Source: Desulfovibrio psychrotolerans
GTDB lineage: Bacteria > Desulfobacterota > Desulfovibrionia > Desulfovibrionales > Desulfovibrionaceae
Direction of reading: 5' to 3'
Length of the DNA stretch: 64,000 bases
NCBI RefSeq assembly: GCF_013340305.1
Contig: NZ_BLVP01000008.1
Coordinates: 1-64,000 of the forward strand
Shown one piece after another: positions 46,307-55,045 of this stretch. Below the pieces are notes generated by a model. It was not told the DNA's origin and did no database searches. It saw nothing but the letters and a program-made list of their open reading frames with translations. The stretch's first letter is position 1, and every line of letters starts with the position of its first letter. Position numbers and translations under genes: made by a program.

Positions 46307-47329
46307 ATGACCATACGAACTCTGGAAGGGCTGGTGGAGCGGGTGCTGGGCATGCCCGGTGTCCCGCGGCTGGCGGTGGCCTCCTGCGCCGAGGACTTTG
46401 TCATTCAGGCTTGCCTTGCCGCTCATGAACGGGGACTGGCAGAGCCCATTTTCGTGGGCGACAGGGAGCAGACGGCGCGTGTGTCGGAACGGCTGGGCGC
46501 GGACCTTGCCCCCTTCGAATTCCACCACGCCCCGGAGCCTGCCGCAGCGGTGGAGCAGTGCATACGCCTGTACCGCGCGGGCGATGCCGGAGCCATCATG
46601 AAAGGCAAGGTGAGCACCGATGTGCTGCTGCGCGGCGTGCTGAACAAGGAAACCGGCGTGCCGCCCGCAGGGGTGCTTTCGCACGTGGGCGTGTTTGGCG
46701 CCCCCGGACAGGACAGGCTGATGATTCTGACCGATGCGGGCATCAACATTTCCCCCAACCTGCAACGTAAGGCCGATATCGTGCGCAACGCGCTGGCGGT
46801 GGCGCGGGCGCTGGGCATTTCCGCCCCCCGCGTGGCCATGCTCGCGGCCACGGAAAAAGTCATTTACCCCGCCATGCCCGCCACGCTGGATGCCCAGATG
46901 GTCGCGCGCATGGGTGAGCAGGGCGAGTTCGGAGATGCGCAGGTGGCCGGGCCGTTTGCGCTGGACCTTGCCGTTTCCGCCCGTGCGGTGGAATGCAAGG
47001 GCGTGGACAACCCCGTGGCGGGGCGGGCGGATATTCTGGTCGCCCCGGACATAGAGAGCGGTAACATTCTGTACAAGGCGCTCACCTCCATGATGAACGT
47101 GGACATGGCGGGCATCGTGGCGGGCAGCCGTGTGCCCATTGTGCTGCCTTCGCGCGGAGATACGGACAGGACCAAGTTCTTTTCCATAGCCCTTGCCACG
47201 CTCATGGCCGCTGCTGCGGGAAACAGCGTGTGTGCCGGCCAGAATGATTCCGGCCAGACTGTTTCCGGCCAGATAGCTTCCGGCCAAACAGCTTCTGACC
47301 AGACTGCTTCCGGCGGGAGAGAAACATGA
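46307..47329 (+). CDS. ptb: phosphate butyryltransferase-like enzyme (340 aa)
   Basis: Converts an acyl-CoA and phosphate to acyl phosphate. Matches the Ptb branch of the phosphate acyltransferase family: I-M-K-G-K-V-S-T-D, H-V-G-V-F, L-T-D-A-G-I-N-I and A-G-I-V-A-G-S-R-V-P-I-V-L-P-S-R-like C-terminus. I chose ATG 46307 (GGAG 6 bases upstream); GTG 46280 and ATG 46286 are alternatives. The last 30 residues are a degenerate 5-residue repeat (S-G-Q-x-A) encoded by a 15-bp tandem repeat. Couples with butyrate kinase downstream. Confidence 0.88.
   Translation: MTIRTLEGLVERVLGMPGVPRLAVASCAEDFVIQACLAAHERGLAEPIFVGDREQTARVSERLGADLAPFEFHHAPEPAAAVEQCIRLYRAGDAGAIMKGKVSTDVLLRGVLNKETGVPPAGVLSHVGVFGAPGQDRLMILTDAGINISPNLQRKADIVRNALAVARALGISAPRVAMLAATEKVIYPAMPATLDAQMVARMGEQGEFGDAQVAGPFALDLAVSARAVECKGVDNPVAGRADILVAPDIESGNILYKALTSMMNVDMAGIVAGSRVPIVLPSRGDTDRTKFFSIALATLMAAAAGNSVCAGQNDSGQTVSGQIASGQTASDQTASGGRET
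47233..47315 (+). repeat. 15-bp tandem repeat within the ptb 3' end
   Basis: Five to six units related to TCCGGCCAGACTGTT. The repeat keeps the reading frame and adds a Ser/Gly/Gln/Thr tail to the enzyme. Confidence 0.8.
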
Positions 47330-48525
47330 CACCTGCCCACCAGAGCATCCCCCCCCATGCAGGCGAACGGGCGCAACAGGCCGGTGCCGCTCAGCAAGTC
47401 CGCAATCAGGGCCTGCACATTCTGGCCATAAACCCCGGTTCCACCTCCACCAAGGTTGCCCTGTACGATGCGGAGACCGAACTTTTTTCGCATACGGTGG
47501 AGCACGACAAGGCAACGCTGCGCCGGTACGAAAGCGTGGCGGAGCAACTGCCCCTGCGCCGTGCCGCCATCGTGGATGCGCTGGAATCGCATGGCTACGG
47601 CACTGCGCCCCTTGCCGCCGTGGTGGGACGCGGCGGACTGCTGGCCCCCATGCGCGGCGGTGCGTGGCGGGTCACGCAGCCCATGCTGGACGACCTTGCC
47701 TGCGCGCGGCACGGCGAGCACCCGTGCAATCTGGGCGCTCCGCTGGCAAGGGAATTTGCTCTGCTCCACGGGGTGGAGGCCATAATCGTGGACCCGGTGG
47801 TCACCGATGAACTGGACCCCGTGGCCCGCATATCGGGCCTGCCGGAACTGCCCCGACGCAGCGTCTTTCATGCGCTTTCGCAGCGCGCGGCGGCGCGCAC
47901 CGCTGCCCGGCGGCTGGGCATTGCCTATGAGGCGGGCAAGTTTCTGGTCTGCCACATGGGCGGCGGCATATCCGTTGCCGCGCACCGGCACGGGCGCATC
48001 TGCGATGTGGTGAACGCGCTGGACGGCGACGGGCCTTTTTCACCGGAAAGAACAGGCAGGCTCACCGCGCTGGGTGTGCTGCAACTGGTGCACGAAGGCA
48101 CCTATACCTTCGAGGCGTTGCGGCGCGTGATTCTCAAAGAGGGCGGGCTGTGGGCGCATCTGGGCACCAACGACCTGCGCGAGGTGGAGCGGCGCATGGA
48201 AGCCGGAGATACCGCAGCGGCAGAGGTTTTTGAGGCCATGGCCTATGCCATTGCCAAGGAACTGGTCTCGCTTGCCCCTGCCCTGCTCGACGGGGTGGAG
48301 AACAGCCGGGGACAGGGCGGCGTGGACGCTGTTGTCATAACAGGCGGCATGGCCCGCAGCGTGCGGCTGGTGGAACGGCTGCGCAGGCGGGCGGGGTTTG
48401 TCGCGCCCTTTGTGGTGCTGCCGGACGTGGAAGAAATGCAGGCACTTGCGGCGGGAGCCCTGCGCGTGCTGCGGGGTGAGGAAGTGCCCCGCGAATACAC
48501 GGGAACAGGGCAGGATTTGTTGTAG
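47326..48525 (+). CDS. buk: butyrate kinase (399 aa)
   Basis: Forms ATP and a carboxylic acid from acyl phosphate; an ASKHA-fold acetokinase relative. N-P-G-S-T-S-T-K at 37-44, V-G-R-G-G-L, H-M-G-G-G-I-S-V and T-G-G-M-A-R-S are family motifs. The first about 30 residues precede the conserved start I-L-A-I-N-P-G, so the N-terminus is longer than usual. ATGA overlap with ptb. With ptb it makes ATP from butyryl-like or branched acyl-CoA. Confidence 0.92.
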   Translation: MTPAHQSIPPHAGERAQQAGAAQQVRNQGLHILAINPGSTSTKVALYDAETELFSHTVEHDKATLRRYESVAEQLPLRRAAIVDALESHGYGTAPLAAVVGRGGLLAPMRGGAWRVTQPMLDDLACARHGEHPCNLGAPLAREFALLHGVEAIIVDPVVTDELDPVARISGLPELPRRSVFHALSQRAAARTAARRLGIAYEAGKFLVCHMGGGISVAAHRHGRICDVVNALDGDGPFSPERTGRLTALGVLQLVHEGTYTFEALRRVILKEGGLWAHLGTNDLREVERRMEAGDTAAAEVFEAMAYAIAKELVSLAPALLDGVENSRGQGGVDAVVITGGMARSVRLVERLRRRAGFVAPFVVLPDVEEMQALAAGALRVLRGEEVPREYTGTGQDLL

Positions 48526-48693
48526 TGTTGCGTGTATGCACCTGCGCGTTTGCATTTTGCGGCCCGAAGGTGCACTATGCTGCTGGCGCTGCCCGGCGTG
48601 CGGATGCAACCATATCCGCCTGCCGTATGACGTTGCCCGTTACGAGGCGCGCAACCGGCTGTGCCGCAACGTTTTTACCACAACGAGGCATCC

Positions 48694-49266
48694 ATGGCAT
48701 CATCCAAAGACCTGATATTGGAGAATTCCAAGCAACTTTTCGCGGAGAACGGGTTCAAGGGAACCACCATCGCGCAGATAGCCAAAACGTCCATGGTGAC
48801 GGATGCGGCGATATACAGGCATTACAAGTCCAAACAGCAGATTTTCGACGTGATTGTCGAGAATTTCATGGCAGATTACAGAGATCTGCTGAGCCAGATA
48901 AGAGAACGGCAGAAGTCCGGATATTGTCTCATAGAGACGCTCATCCTTGATCTGTGCGGATTTGTGGATGGCCGGAACACCGAGTTCAAGGTGCTTCTCA
49001 ACACCTATACCACCATAGAAAGCGCCCGCAGGGCTATGCAGGATTTTTACGATTTCCTTGCGGAAACAGTGGTGGCCTGCCTCAAGCGGGGCATTCAGGA
49101 CGGCACCGTGCGTGAAGATGTGCCCGTGCCGGAAACGGCGCTGGTCATCGCCACCCTGCTTGTGGGCGTGAACCGCCGCAGGCTGTTCGGCCCGGACGCT
49201 CCGGGCGTGGAAAACATGTCCAAGGATACCGTGGCGTTCTGTCAGCGGGCCATTAAGAGTTTTTAG
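48694..49266 (+). CDS. TetR-family transcriptional regulator (190 aa)
   Basis: N-terminal helix-turn-helix: N-G-F-K-G-T-T-I-A-Q-I-A, then D-A-A-I-Y-R-H-Y-K-S-K. The ligand-binding half is helical and not recognisable. ATG 48694 with GAGG upstream is the likeliest start. It may control the neighbouring acyl-CoA genes; ligand unknown. Confidence 0.85.
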   Translation: MASSKDLILENSKQLFAENGFKGTTIAQIAKTSMVTDAAIYRHYKSKQQIFDVIVENFMADYRDLLSQIRERQKSGYCLIETLILDLCGFVDGRNTEFKVLLNTYTTIESARRAMQDFYDFLAETVVACLKRGIQDGTVREDVPVPETALVIATLLVGVNRRRLFGPDAPGVENMSKDTVAFCQRAIKSF

Positions 49267-49350
49267 GGCATGTCCGGGTGGAGCGGGCACATGCCTGTTT
49301 CCGTTCACACGGTCAGTATTCTATGGTACCGGCGTTTTTGTTACTGTTTT

Positions 49351-49385
49351 GCGCCCCCGTTGTCATGCGGGGGCGCTTTGTTTGG
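49351..49385 (+). terminator. terminator after the TetR gene
   Basis: GCGCCCCCG / CGGGGGCGC stem with a 7-base loop and TTTGTTT tail. Confidence 0.85.
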
Positions 49386-49517
49386 GCGAGGGTTTTTGTA
49401 CGGGGCGCGGCGTTTGCGTGGGGTATATTCCGGCATCCCGCCGTTCTGGACACCGCCGTGCGCAGAAGCTAAGCTGCACTCGTTTCAGAAATCGGGGTCC
49501 GGCCCCGGAAATGCTCC

Positions 49518-51122
49518 GTGAGGTGTTTTTTGCAACAGGCTCCCCTCTGGCAGCGCAGACCCGCACTGGTCGCCGCCGCCATCATATTTCTCACCACCGC
49601 CGTGCGCCTGTGGTTTGTGGCCAGCGAACAGCTCGACCTCGTGCAGGACGAGGCCCAGTACTGGGACTGGACCCGCAGGTTGCAGCTTTCATACTACTCC
49701 AAGGGGCCGCTCATCGCGTGGGTTATCAAGCTGTGGACAGGCGTGTTCGGCGATACAGGGCTCGGCGTGCGTTTCGGCGCGGTGCTGCATTCCTGCCTTG
49801 CCCAGATGGTGCTCTATTTCGGCGTGGCGCGGCTCATGCGCATGCCCACGGTGGCGCTCTGGACGCTGGTTATCGCCAACACAACGCCCCTGTTCATGGT
49901 TTCCGGCATACTCATGACCACAGACAGCCCCCTGCTGCTGTGCTGGGCCGTTGCGCTGTTTTCGCTCTACTGGGCGGGCGAGCGTGAAGATGCGCCCCTG
50001 CCGTATGTGCTGCTGGCTGTTTCCATGGCACTGGGATTGCTGGCCAAATATATGATGCTGGCCATGTTCGGCGTGGCCGTGCTGTATATGGCGGGCCTGT
50101 ACAGACACCGCATGCTCTCGCGGCGGTTTGCCCTGCGTGCGCTTACGGCCATGGCTGTGGGAGCCGCCGCAGGATTTGTGCCCATTCTCATCTGGAACAT
50201 GCAGCATGACTGGGTGGGCTTCAAACATGTGGGAACACTGGCGGGGGTAACCTCTTCCAAACCGAAGCCGCTTATCCGGTTCGACAGGTTCCCGGAATAT
50301 TTCGGGGCGCAGGTGGGGCTTATCACGCCGTGGTGGTTTGTCTTCATGCTGGCCGGGGCGTGGCGCGCGCTTTCCTTCTGGCGGAGCGGTTCGGCTCCTG
50401 TGGCCGTGCGCGAAGATCTGGCTCATGTGCGTCGCAGCCTGCTGCTGGCGGCCGGGTTCTGGATGCTGTGGCTGTTTTTCATTGTCTGGAGCTTCCATAC
50501 CCGCATCTACCCCAACTGGTCGGCCATGAGCTATGTGGCGGGAATTATCCTTGCCGCCATGGCGGTAGACAGGGGAACGCTCATGGTCCGGCGTGCGGCG
50601 GTTACGGCGCGGGGCAGGCGGTTTGCGTGGCGTCCGGTCTGGGTGGGGCTTGGCATGGCCGTTTTTCTGCTGGTGCATGGTCTTACCTATCTGCCTCTGC
50701 CGGAAAAGCTTAACCCGGCGGTGCGGCTCATGGGCTGGCACGATCTGGGCAACAAGCTGGGCGAGGTGCAGCGCAGCCTGCCGGACCCGGACAAGGTGTT
50801 CTTTTTTTCCAGTGCCTACGATGTAACGGCCTCTCTGGCGTATTACGCGCCGGGGAAGCCATATACGTATTGCGTGGATTTCGGCCGCCGCATGAGTCAG
50901 TACGACCTGTGGCCCGGACCGCAGGACAAGGTGGGCTGGGACGCCGTGTACGTGGGCAAGGAGAATCCGCCCGTGCCGCCCGGCCTTGCGGCGATGTTTG
51001 AGGAATCCTCGTATATCAGGTATGAGACAACGCACAGGGGCAGGAAGGGGCGTACCTTCTACATAGTGACCCTGCGTAATTTTAACGGGCACTGGCCGCG
51101 CCAGAGCTTCGGAGTGTATTGA
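49518..51122 (+). CDS. ArnT-like membrane glycosyltransferase (534 aa)
   Basis: Polyprenyl-phosphate-sugar-dependent transferase of the PMT/ArnT (GT-C) fold. After the first helix comes the catalytic loop D-L-V-Q-D-E-A-Q-Y-W-D-W, with conserved D-E, and Y-Y-S-K-G-P-L; about ten further membrane helices and a periplasmic C-terminal domain follow. Probably transfers a sugar to lipid A or another envelope acceptor. Start uncertain: GTG 49518, or TTG 49530, which has AGGTG upstream. Confidence 0.82.
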   Translation: MRCFLQQAPLWQRRPALVAAAIIFLTTAVRLWFVASEQLDLVQDEAQYWDWTRRLQLSYYSKGPLIAWVIKLWTGVFGDTGLGVRFGAVLHSCLAQMVLYFGVARLMRMPTVALWTLVIANTTPLFMVSGILMTTDSPLLLCWAVALFSLYWAGEREDAPLPYVLLAVSMALGLLAKYMMLAMFGVAVLYMAGLYRHRMLSRRFALRALTAMAVGAAAGFVPILIWNMQHDWVGFKHVGTLAGVTSSKPKPLIRFDRFPEYFGAQVGLITPWWFVFMLAGAWRALSFWRSGSAPVAVREDLAHVRRSLLLAAGFWMLWLFFIVWSFHTRIYPNWSAMSYVAGIILAAMAVDRGTLMVRRAAVTARGRRFAWRPVWVGLGMAVFLLVHGLTYLPLPEKLNPAVRLMGWHDLGNKLGEVQRSLPDPDKVFFFSSAYDVTASLAYYAPGKPYTYCVDFGRRMSQYDLWPGPQDKVGWDAVYVGKENPPVPPGLAAMFEESSYIRYETTHRGRKGRTFYIVTLRNFNGHWPRQSFGVY

Positions 51123-51123
51123 T

Positions 51124-51678
51124 GTGAGCCAGCCGCACACCGGAGGCGACCCCCACGTCTGCGCCCGCTGCGCCACGCAGGGGCCCACCTGCTGTTATGT
51201 GGAGCCGGGAAACGAGGAGTTCTGCTTTCCGCTCTCCCGCTCCGAATGGTCGCGGATAGTGGACTACTGCCGGGAAGAGGGTGGATTTGCCGAGCAGCGC
51301 AACACCCGTCCGTTTCTGGATACCATGCGCCGTCTGTTTCCCCTGCGGGAAAAGCGGGTGGAGGAACTCTTCCCGCCTCAGGGAACCCATCTGCGGCTGG
51401 CTTCCGATGCACGGGGGCAGTGCGTGTTTCTTACTTCAGCCGGGTGCCGCCTGCCCCGCGAGGTGCGCCCGTGGTTCTGCCTGCTGTTTCCCTTCTGGGT
51501 ACGCGGAGAAATGCTGACCATGTTCACCGCATCGGGGTGTCTGGTGTGCCGGGAAACCGCCACCGTGCCGGAATCTCTTGCCCTGCTCGGCGTGTCGGCA
51601 AAAGAAGTGCGCCATATCTTCGGCAGGCTGTTGCTGGCATGGGGGCTGGAACCGGACGAGGGAGATTGCGGAAAGTAA
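51124..51678 (+). CDS. YkgJ-like cysteine-cluster protein (184 aa)
   Basis: Putative zinc/iron-chelating protein (CxxCxxx(x)CC family). C-A-R-C near residue 13-16 and C-C at 23-24, then C-V-F-L, C-R-L and P-W-F-C-L-L-F-P complete the cluster pattern. GTG start immediately follows the glycosyltransferase stop. Molecular function unknown. Confidence 0.78.
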   Translation: MSQPHTGGDPHVCARCATQGPTCCYVEPGNEEFCFPLSRSEWSRIVDYCREEGGFAEQRNTRPFLDTMRRLFPLREKRVEELFPPQGTHLRLASDARGQCVFLTSAGCRLPREVRPWFCLLFPFWVRGEMLTMFTASGCLVCRETATVPESLALLGVSAKEVRHIFGRLLLAWGLEPDEGDCGK

Positions 51679-52025
51679 GGCGAATGGCACTATCCCCCCT
51701 GCTTCGTTATGTCCGCCCGGTGCCGGTCGCGACAGCATCGTGCCGGGAAACGTGGCCGGATAGAGGTGTTCGATTCCTGTTGCCTTGTTCGCGCTCAGGG
51801 ACTACTAGGGGCAACGAAAGGACTGCATAGAACCTTGCACGGCAAATGTCCGGTCAGGCAGTGGGAAGCGTATCCCCTGCGCCGCCGTGAAACATCGAAG
51901 CCGTGAACATGCTCATGCTCCCGCAGCCGTAAAGGGCTATGCGTGTGCATTGATGGTACAAATTCCCGCGAAAACGGCATTGTGCAGCGGGCGAAAACAG
52001 ACGATTACTCTGCAGAGAGTGGAAT
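51679..52025. other. intergenic region before PBP1A
   Basis: About 350 bases with no recognised gene. It must carry the PBP1A promoter. No clear terminator after the YkgJ-like gene. Confidence 0.4.
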
Positions 52026-54452
52026 ATGAAGAAGTTTTTCCTGTATGGCATCATTATGATGATGCTGTGCGTTGCCTTGGGCGCGCTGGGACTTTCCGGC
52101 ATATACTGGTGGGCCTCCAAGGACCTTCCCGGATTTACCAAGATTGCGGACTACCGCCCCCCGCTGGTGACCACCGTATATGCGCGAGATGGCGCGGTGC
52201 TGGGGTATTTCTACCGCGAAAAGCGGTTTCTCGTCTCTCTGAACGACATGGCCTCTTACCTGCCCATGAGTTTTCTGGCGGCAGAAGACGACAGCTTCTA
52301 CAGGCATGACGGCATTGACTTCCGGGCCATTGCCCGCGCCTTCGTGCGCAACATGCAGGCCGGAAGCATCCGGCAGGGCGGCTCCACCATCACGCAGCAG
52401 ATCATCAAGCAACTGCTGCTGACCTCGGAAAAGAAGTACGAGCGCAAGATCAAGGAAGCCATCCTTGCCTACCGGCTGGAACGCTACCTGAGCAAGGATG
52501 AGATCCTCACCATCTACCTGAACCAGATATATCTGGGGGCGGGCGCGTATGGCGTGGAAGCTGCGGCGAGAACGTACTTCGGAAAACATTCCAGCGAGTT
52601 AACCCTTGCAGAATCCGCCATGATGGCGGGGCTTACCCAGTCGCCTTCCAAGTACAACCCGTTGCGCCAGTTCGAATTTGCCAAGGCACGGCAGACCTAT
52701 GTGCTGGGACGCATGCTGAGCCTGCAGTGGATTACGCAGGCGGAGCATGACGAGGCTTTGGCGCAGGAACTGGCGTTCAAAAGCATGGATGATCCCAGCT
52801 GGACCGTGGGCTCATGGTATCTTGAAGAAGTGCGCCGCAGGCTCATCGATTTTCTCAGCGAAGAGAATATGCAGAAGCTGGGCATAACCCTTCCCCGCTA
52901 CGGCGAGGATGCCGTGTACGAATCCGGCCTGCATATTCATACCGCCGTGGACCTGCAGCATCAGGCAGCCGCCGAGCAGGCTCTGCGCAAGGGGCTGGAG
53001 GATTCTTCCAAGAGACGGGGCTGGGATGGTCCGCTGCGCACCGTGCCCAAGGAAGAGTTTGCGGCGTATCTGGAACAGAACGGCGTAGCACCGGAAACGC
53101 TGGCCGACGGGCGGTGGCACAGAGTGCTTGTCACCGCAGTGGATGCTGCCGGGGCCAATGTGCGTATCGGCGGCTACAAGGGATATATCCCGGTTTCCAC
53201 CATGGGCTGGTGCCGGCCGCATAACCTGAAGCTGGCGACCGATCAGGTGCCCTCCATCAAGGACGCGCGGCAGGTGCTGAATGCGGGTGATGTGGTCTGG
53301 GCATCCGTGGCGGTTCCCAAAGACTCCAAGTCCGGGTGGAACCCGCTGGCATTGGGAGAAGGGGATGTTCTTCCCATGGCGCTGGAACAGTACCCTGCGG
53401 TGCAGGGCGCACTGGTTTCCATAGAGCCGGAAAACGGCGATGTGGTGGCGCTTGTGGGCGGCTATTCCTTTGCGGACAGCCAGTTCAACCGCGCCACGCA
53501 GGCCAAGCGGCAGCCCGGTTCCGCCTTTAAGCCCGTGGTGTATGCCACTGCGCTGGACAACGGCTACACCGCCGCCTCCATGCTGCTGGATGCGCCCATC
53601 GTGTACATGGACGCCGCCACTTCCCAGATATGGCGTCCGGAGAACTTTGAAGGTGTGTTCTACGGGCCCACGCTGTTCCGCACCGCGCTGGTCAAGTCGC
53701 GCAACCTGTGCACCATCCGCGTGGCGCAGAAGATAGGCATTCCCGCCATTGCGGAGCGGGCCAAGGCCATGGGGCTGGAAGGGCCGTTTCCTCACAACCT
53801 TTCGGTAAGCCTGGGAGCAACCGCTGTTTCTCCCATCAACCTGACGGAAGCCTATACGTCGTTCGCGCGTGGCGGCACATGGATAAACCACCGCATGATC
53901 AGGTCCATTCAGGATGCATGGGGCGATTCCATAGCCACCTTCCAGTCCGAGCCGCATGAGGCCATGAGCCCGCAGACCGCCTACATCATGTCCAGCATTC
54001 TGAAAGAGGTGGTCAGCGATGGAACGGGGCAGCGGCTCAAGGTGCTTAACAGGCCCATAGCGGGCAAGACCGGCACCACCAACGATGAGCAGGACGCATG
54101 GTTTGTGGGCTTTACGCCTTATCTGGTCACGGTCGCCTACGTGGGGTTTGATCAGGTGGCCCCCATGGGTAAATGGGAAACGGGCGCGCGTGCCGCATCC
54201 CCCATTGTGCGCGATTATCGCATGGCGGTGGAAGAAACGTATCCGCCTATGGATTTTCCCGTGCCGCCCGGTATTGTGCAGGTGCAGATTGACGGAAAAA
54301 CCGGGCAGATTGCCGGTCCCGGCTCTTCGGAGTCCTATTTTCTGCCCTTCAAGCAGGGCAGCCAGCCCTCTGTTGTTTCCGGCGAACCCGTCCGGCGGGG
54401 CGAGCAGGATGACGTAAAGAGCGGCGAAGACCTGCTTAAACAGATGTTCTGA
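52026..54452 (+). CDS. mrcA: penicillin-binding protein 1A (808 aa)
   Basis: Bifunctional peptidoglycan glycosyltransferase and transpeptidase. N-terminal membrane anchor (5-28); GT51 domain with catalytic Glu87 in A-A-E-D-D-S-F-Y and G-G-S-T-I-T-Q-Q; transpeptidase domain with nucleophile Ser499 in S-A-F-K, and K-T-G at 681-683. An OB-like insert lies between, as in class A PBP1A proteins. Complete. Confidence 0.95.
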   Translation: MKKFFLYGIIMMMLCVALGALGLSGIYWWASKDLPGFTKIADYRPPLVTTVYARDGAVLGYFYREKRFLVSLNDMASYLPMSFLAAEDDSFYRHDGIDFRAIARAFVRNMQAGSIRQGGSTITQQIIKQLLLTSEKKYERKIKEAILAYRLERYLSKDEILTIYLNQIYLGAGAYGVEAAARTYFGKHSSELTLAESAMMAGLTQSPSKYNPLRQFEFAKARQTYVLGRMLSLQWITQAEHDEALAQELAFKSMDDPSWTVGSWYLEEVRRRLIDFLSEENMQKLGITLPRYGEDAVYESGLHIHTAVDLQHQAAAEQALRKGLEDSSKRRGWDGPLRTVPKEEFAAYLEQNGVAPETLADGRWHRVLVTAVDAAGANVRIGGYKGYIPVSTMGWCRPHNLKLATDQVPSIKDARQVLNAGDVVWASVAVPKDSKSGWNPLALGEGDVLPMALEQYPAVQGALVSIEPENGDVVALVGGYSFADSQFNRATQAKRQPGSAFKPVVYATALDNGYTAASMLLDAPIVYMDAATSQIWRPENFEGVFYGPTLFRTALVKSRNLCTIRVAQKIGIPAIAERAKAMGLEGPFPHNLSVSLGATAVSPINLTEAYTSFARGGTWINHRMIRSIQDAWGDSIATFQSEPHEAMSPQTAYIMSSILKEVVSDGTGQRLKVLNRPIAGKTGTTNDEQDAWFVGFTPYLVTVAYVGFDQVAPMGKWETGARAASPIVRDYRMAVEETYPPMDFPVPPGIVQVQIDGKTGQIAGPGSSESYFLPFKQGSQPSVVSGEPVRRGEQDDVKSGEDLLKQMF

Positions 54453-54463
54453 TGCAAACCTTC

Positions 54464-54499
54464 AAGCCCCCTCGGTCCGACGGACCGCAGGGGGCTTTC
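54464..54499 (+). terminator. terminator after PBP1A
   Basis: AGCCCCCT / AGGGGGCT outer stem and CGGTCCG / CGGACCG inner stem, followed by TTTCTG. The next gene starts 12 bases later. Confidence 0.75.
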
Positions 54500-54510
54500 T
54501 GCGAGGCGGC

Positions 54511-54867
54511 ATGAAAACGCGCTATGCTTCCGTTCCTTCCTATGTGACCAAAGACGGTTCCGTTATCCGGGAATTGATGCACCCGGCAGTGCACGGCAAT
54601 GCGCATCAATCGCTGGCAGAGGCGCAGGTGCCCGCCGGGGGGCGCACCCTTGCCCATGTGCACGGGCGCACCGAGGAGATATACCACTTCACCTCGGGCA
54701 ACGGTGAGATGACGCTGGGCCCCCGGACCTTTCCGGTTGCGGCAGGCGACACGGTGTGCATTGCACCGGGTGTGCCGCACTGCCTGATAAACACAGGCGA
54801 TACCCCTCTTGTGGTGCTGTGCTGCTGTTCTCCCGCCTATACGCATGACGACACCGAGCTTGTGTGA
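54511..54867 (+). CDS. cupin-domain protein (118 aa)
   Basis: Single cupin barrel: H-V-H-G-R-T-E-E-I-Y-H-F with the metal-binding His/His/Glu, and later P-G-V-P-H-C-L-I-N with the fourth His. Resembles mannose-6-phosphate isomerase-type small cupins. Substrate unknown. Plausible separate transcript after the PBP1A terminator. Confidence 0.82.
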   Translation: MKTRYASVPSYVTKDGSVIRELMHPAVHGNAHQSLAEAQVPAGGRTLAHVHGRTEEIYHFTSGNGEMTLGPRTFPVAAGDTVCIAPGVPHCLINTGDTPLVVLCCCSPAYTHDDTELV

Positions 54868-55045
54868 TACGTTCTTTCTGCAAACCCTGAATATATCCGT
54901 CGGTCTGCCTGCGGGTGCGGAGCCTGAACAGTGAACCTGAACGGGGGCTGAGCAGGAGTCTGAACGGTAAGGCTGCACAGGTCAGCGGCGGAAAGGTTTT
55001 GCAGAGCGGAATCGGTTTCTTTTTCCCGAATACAAGGAGTTTGCC

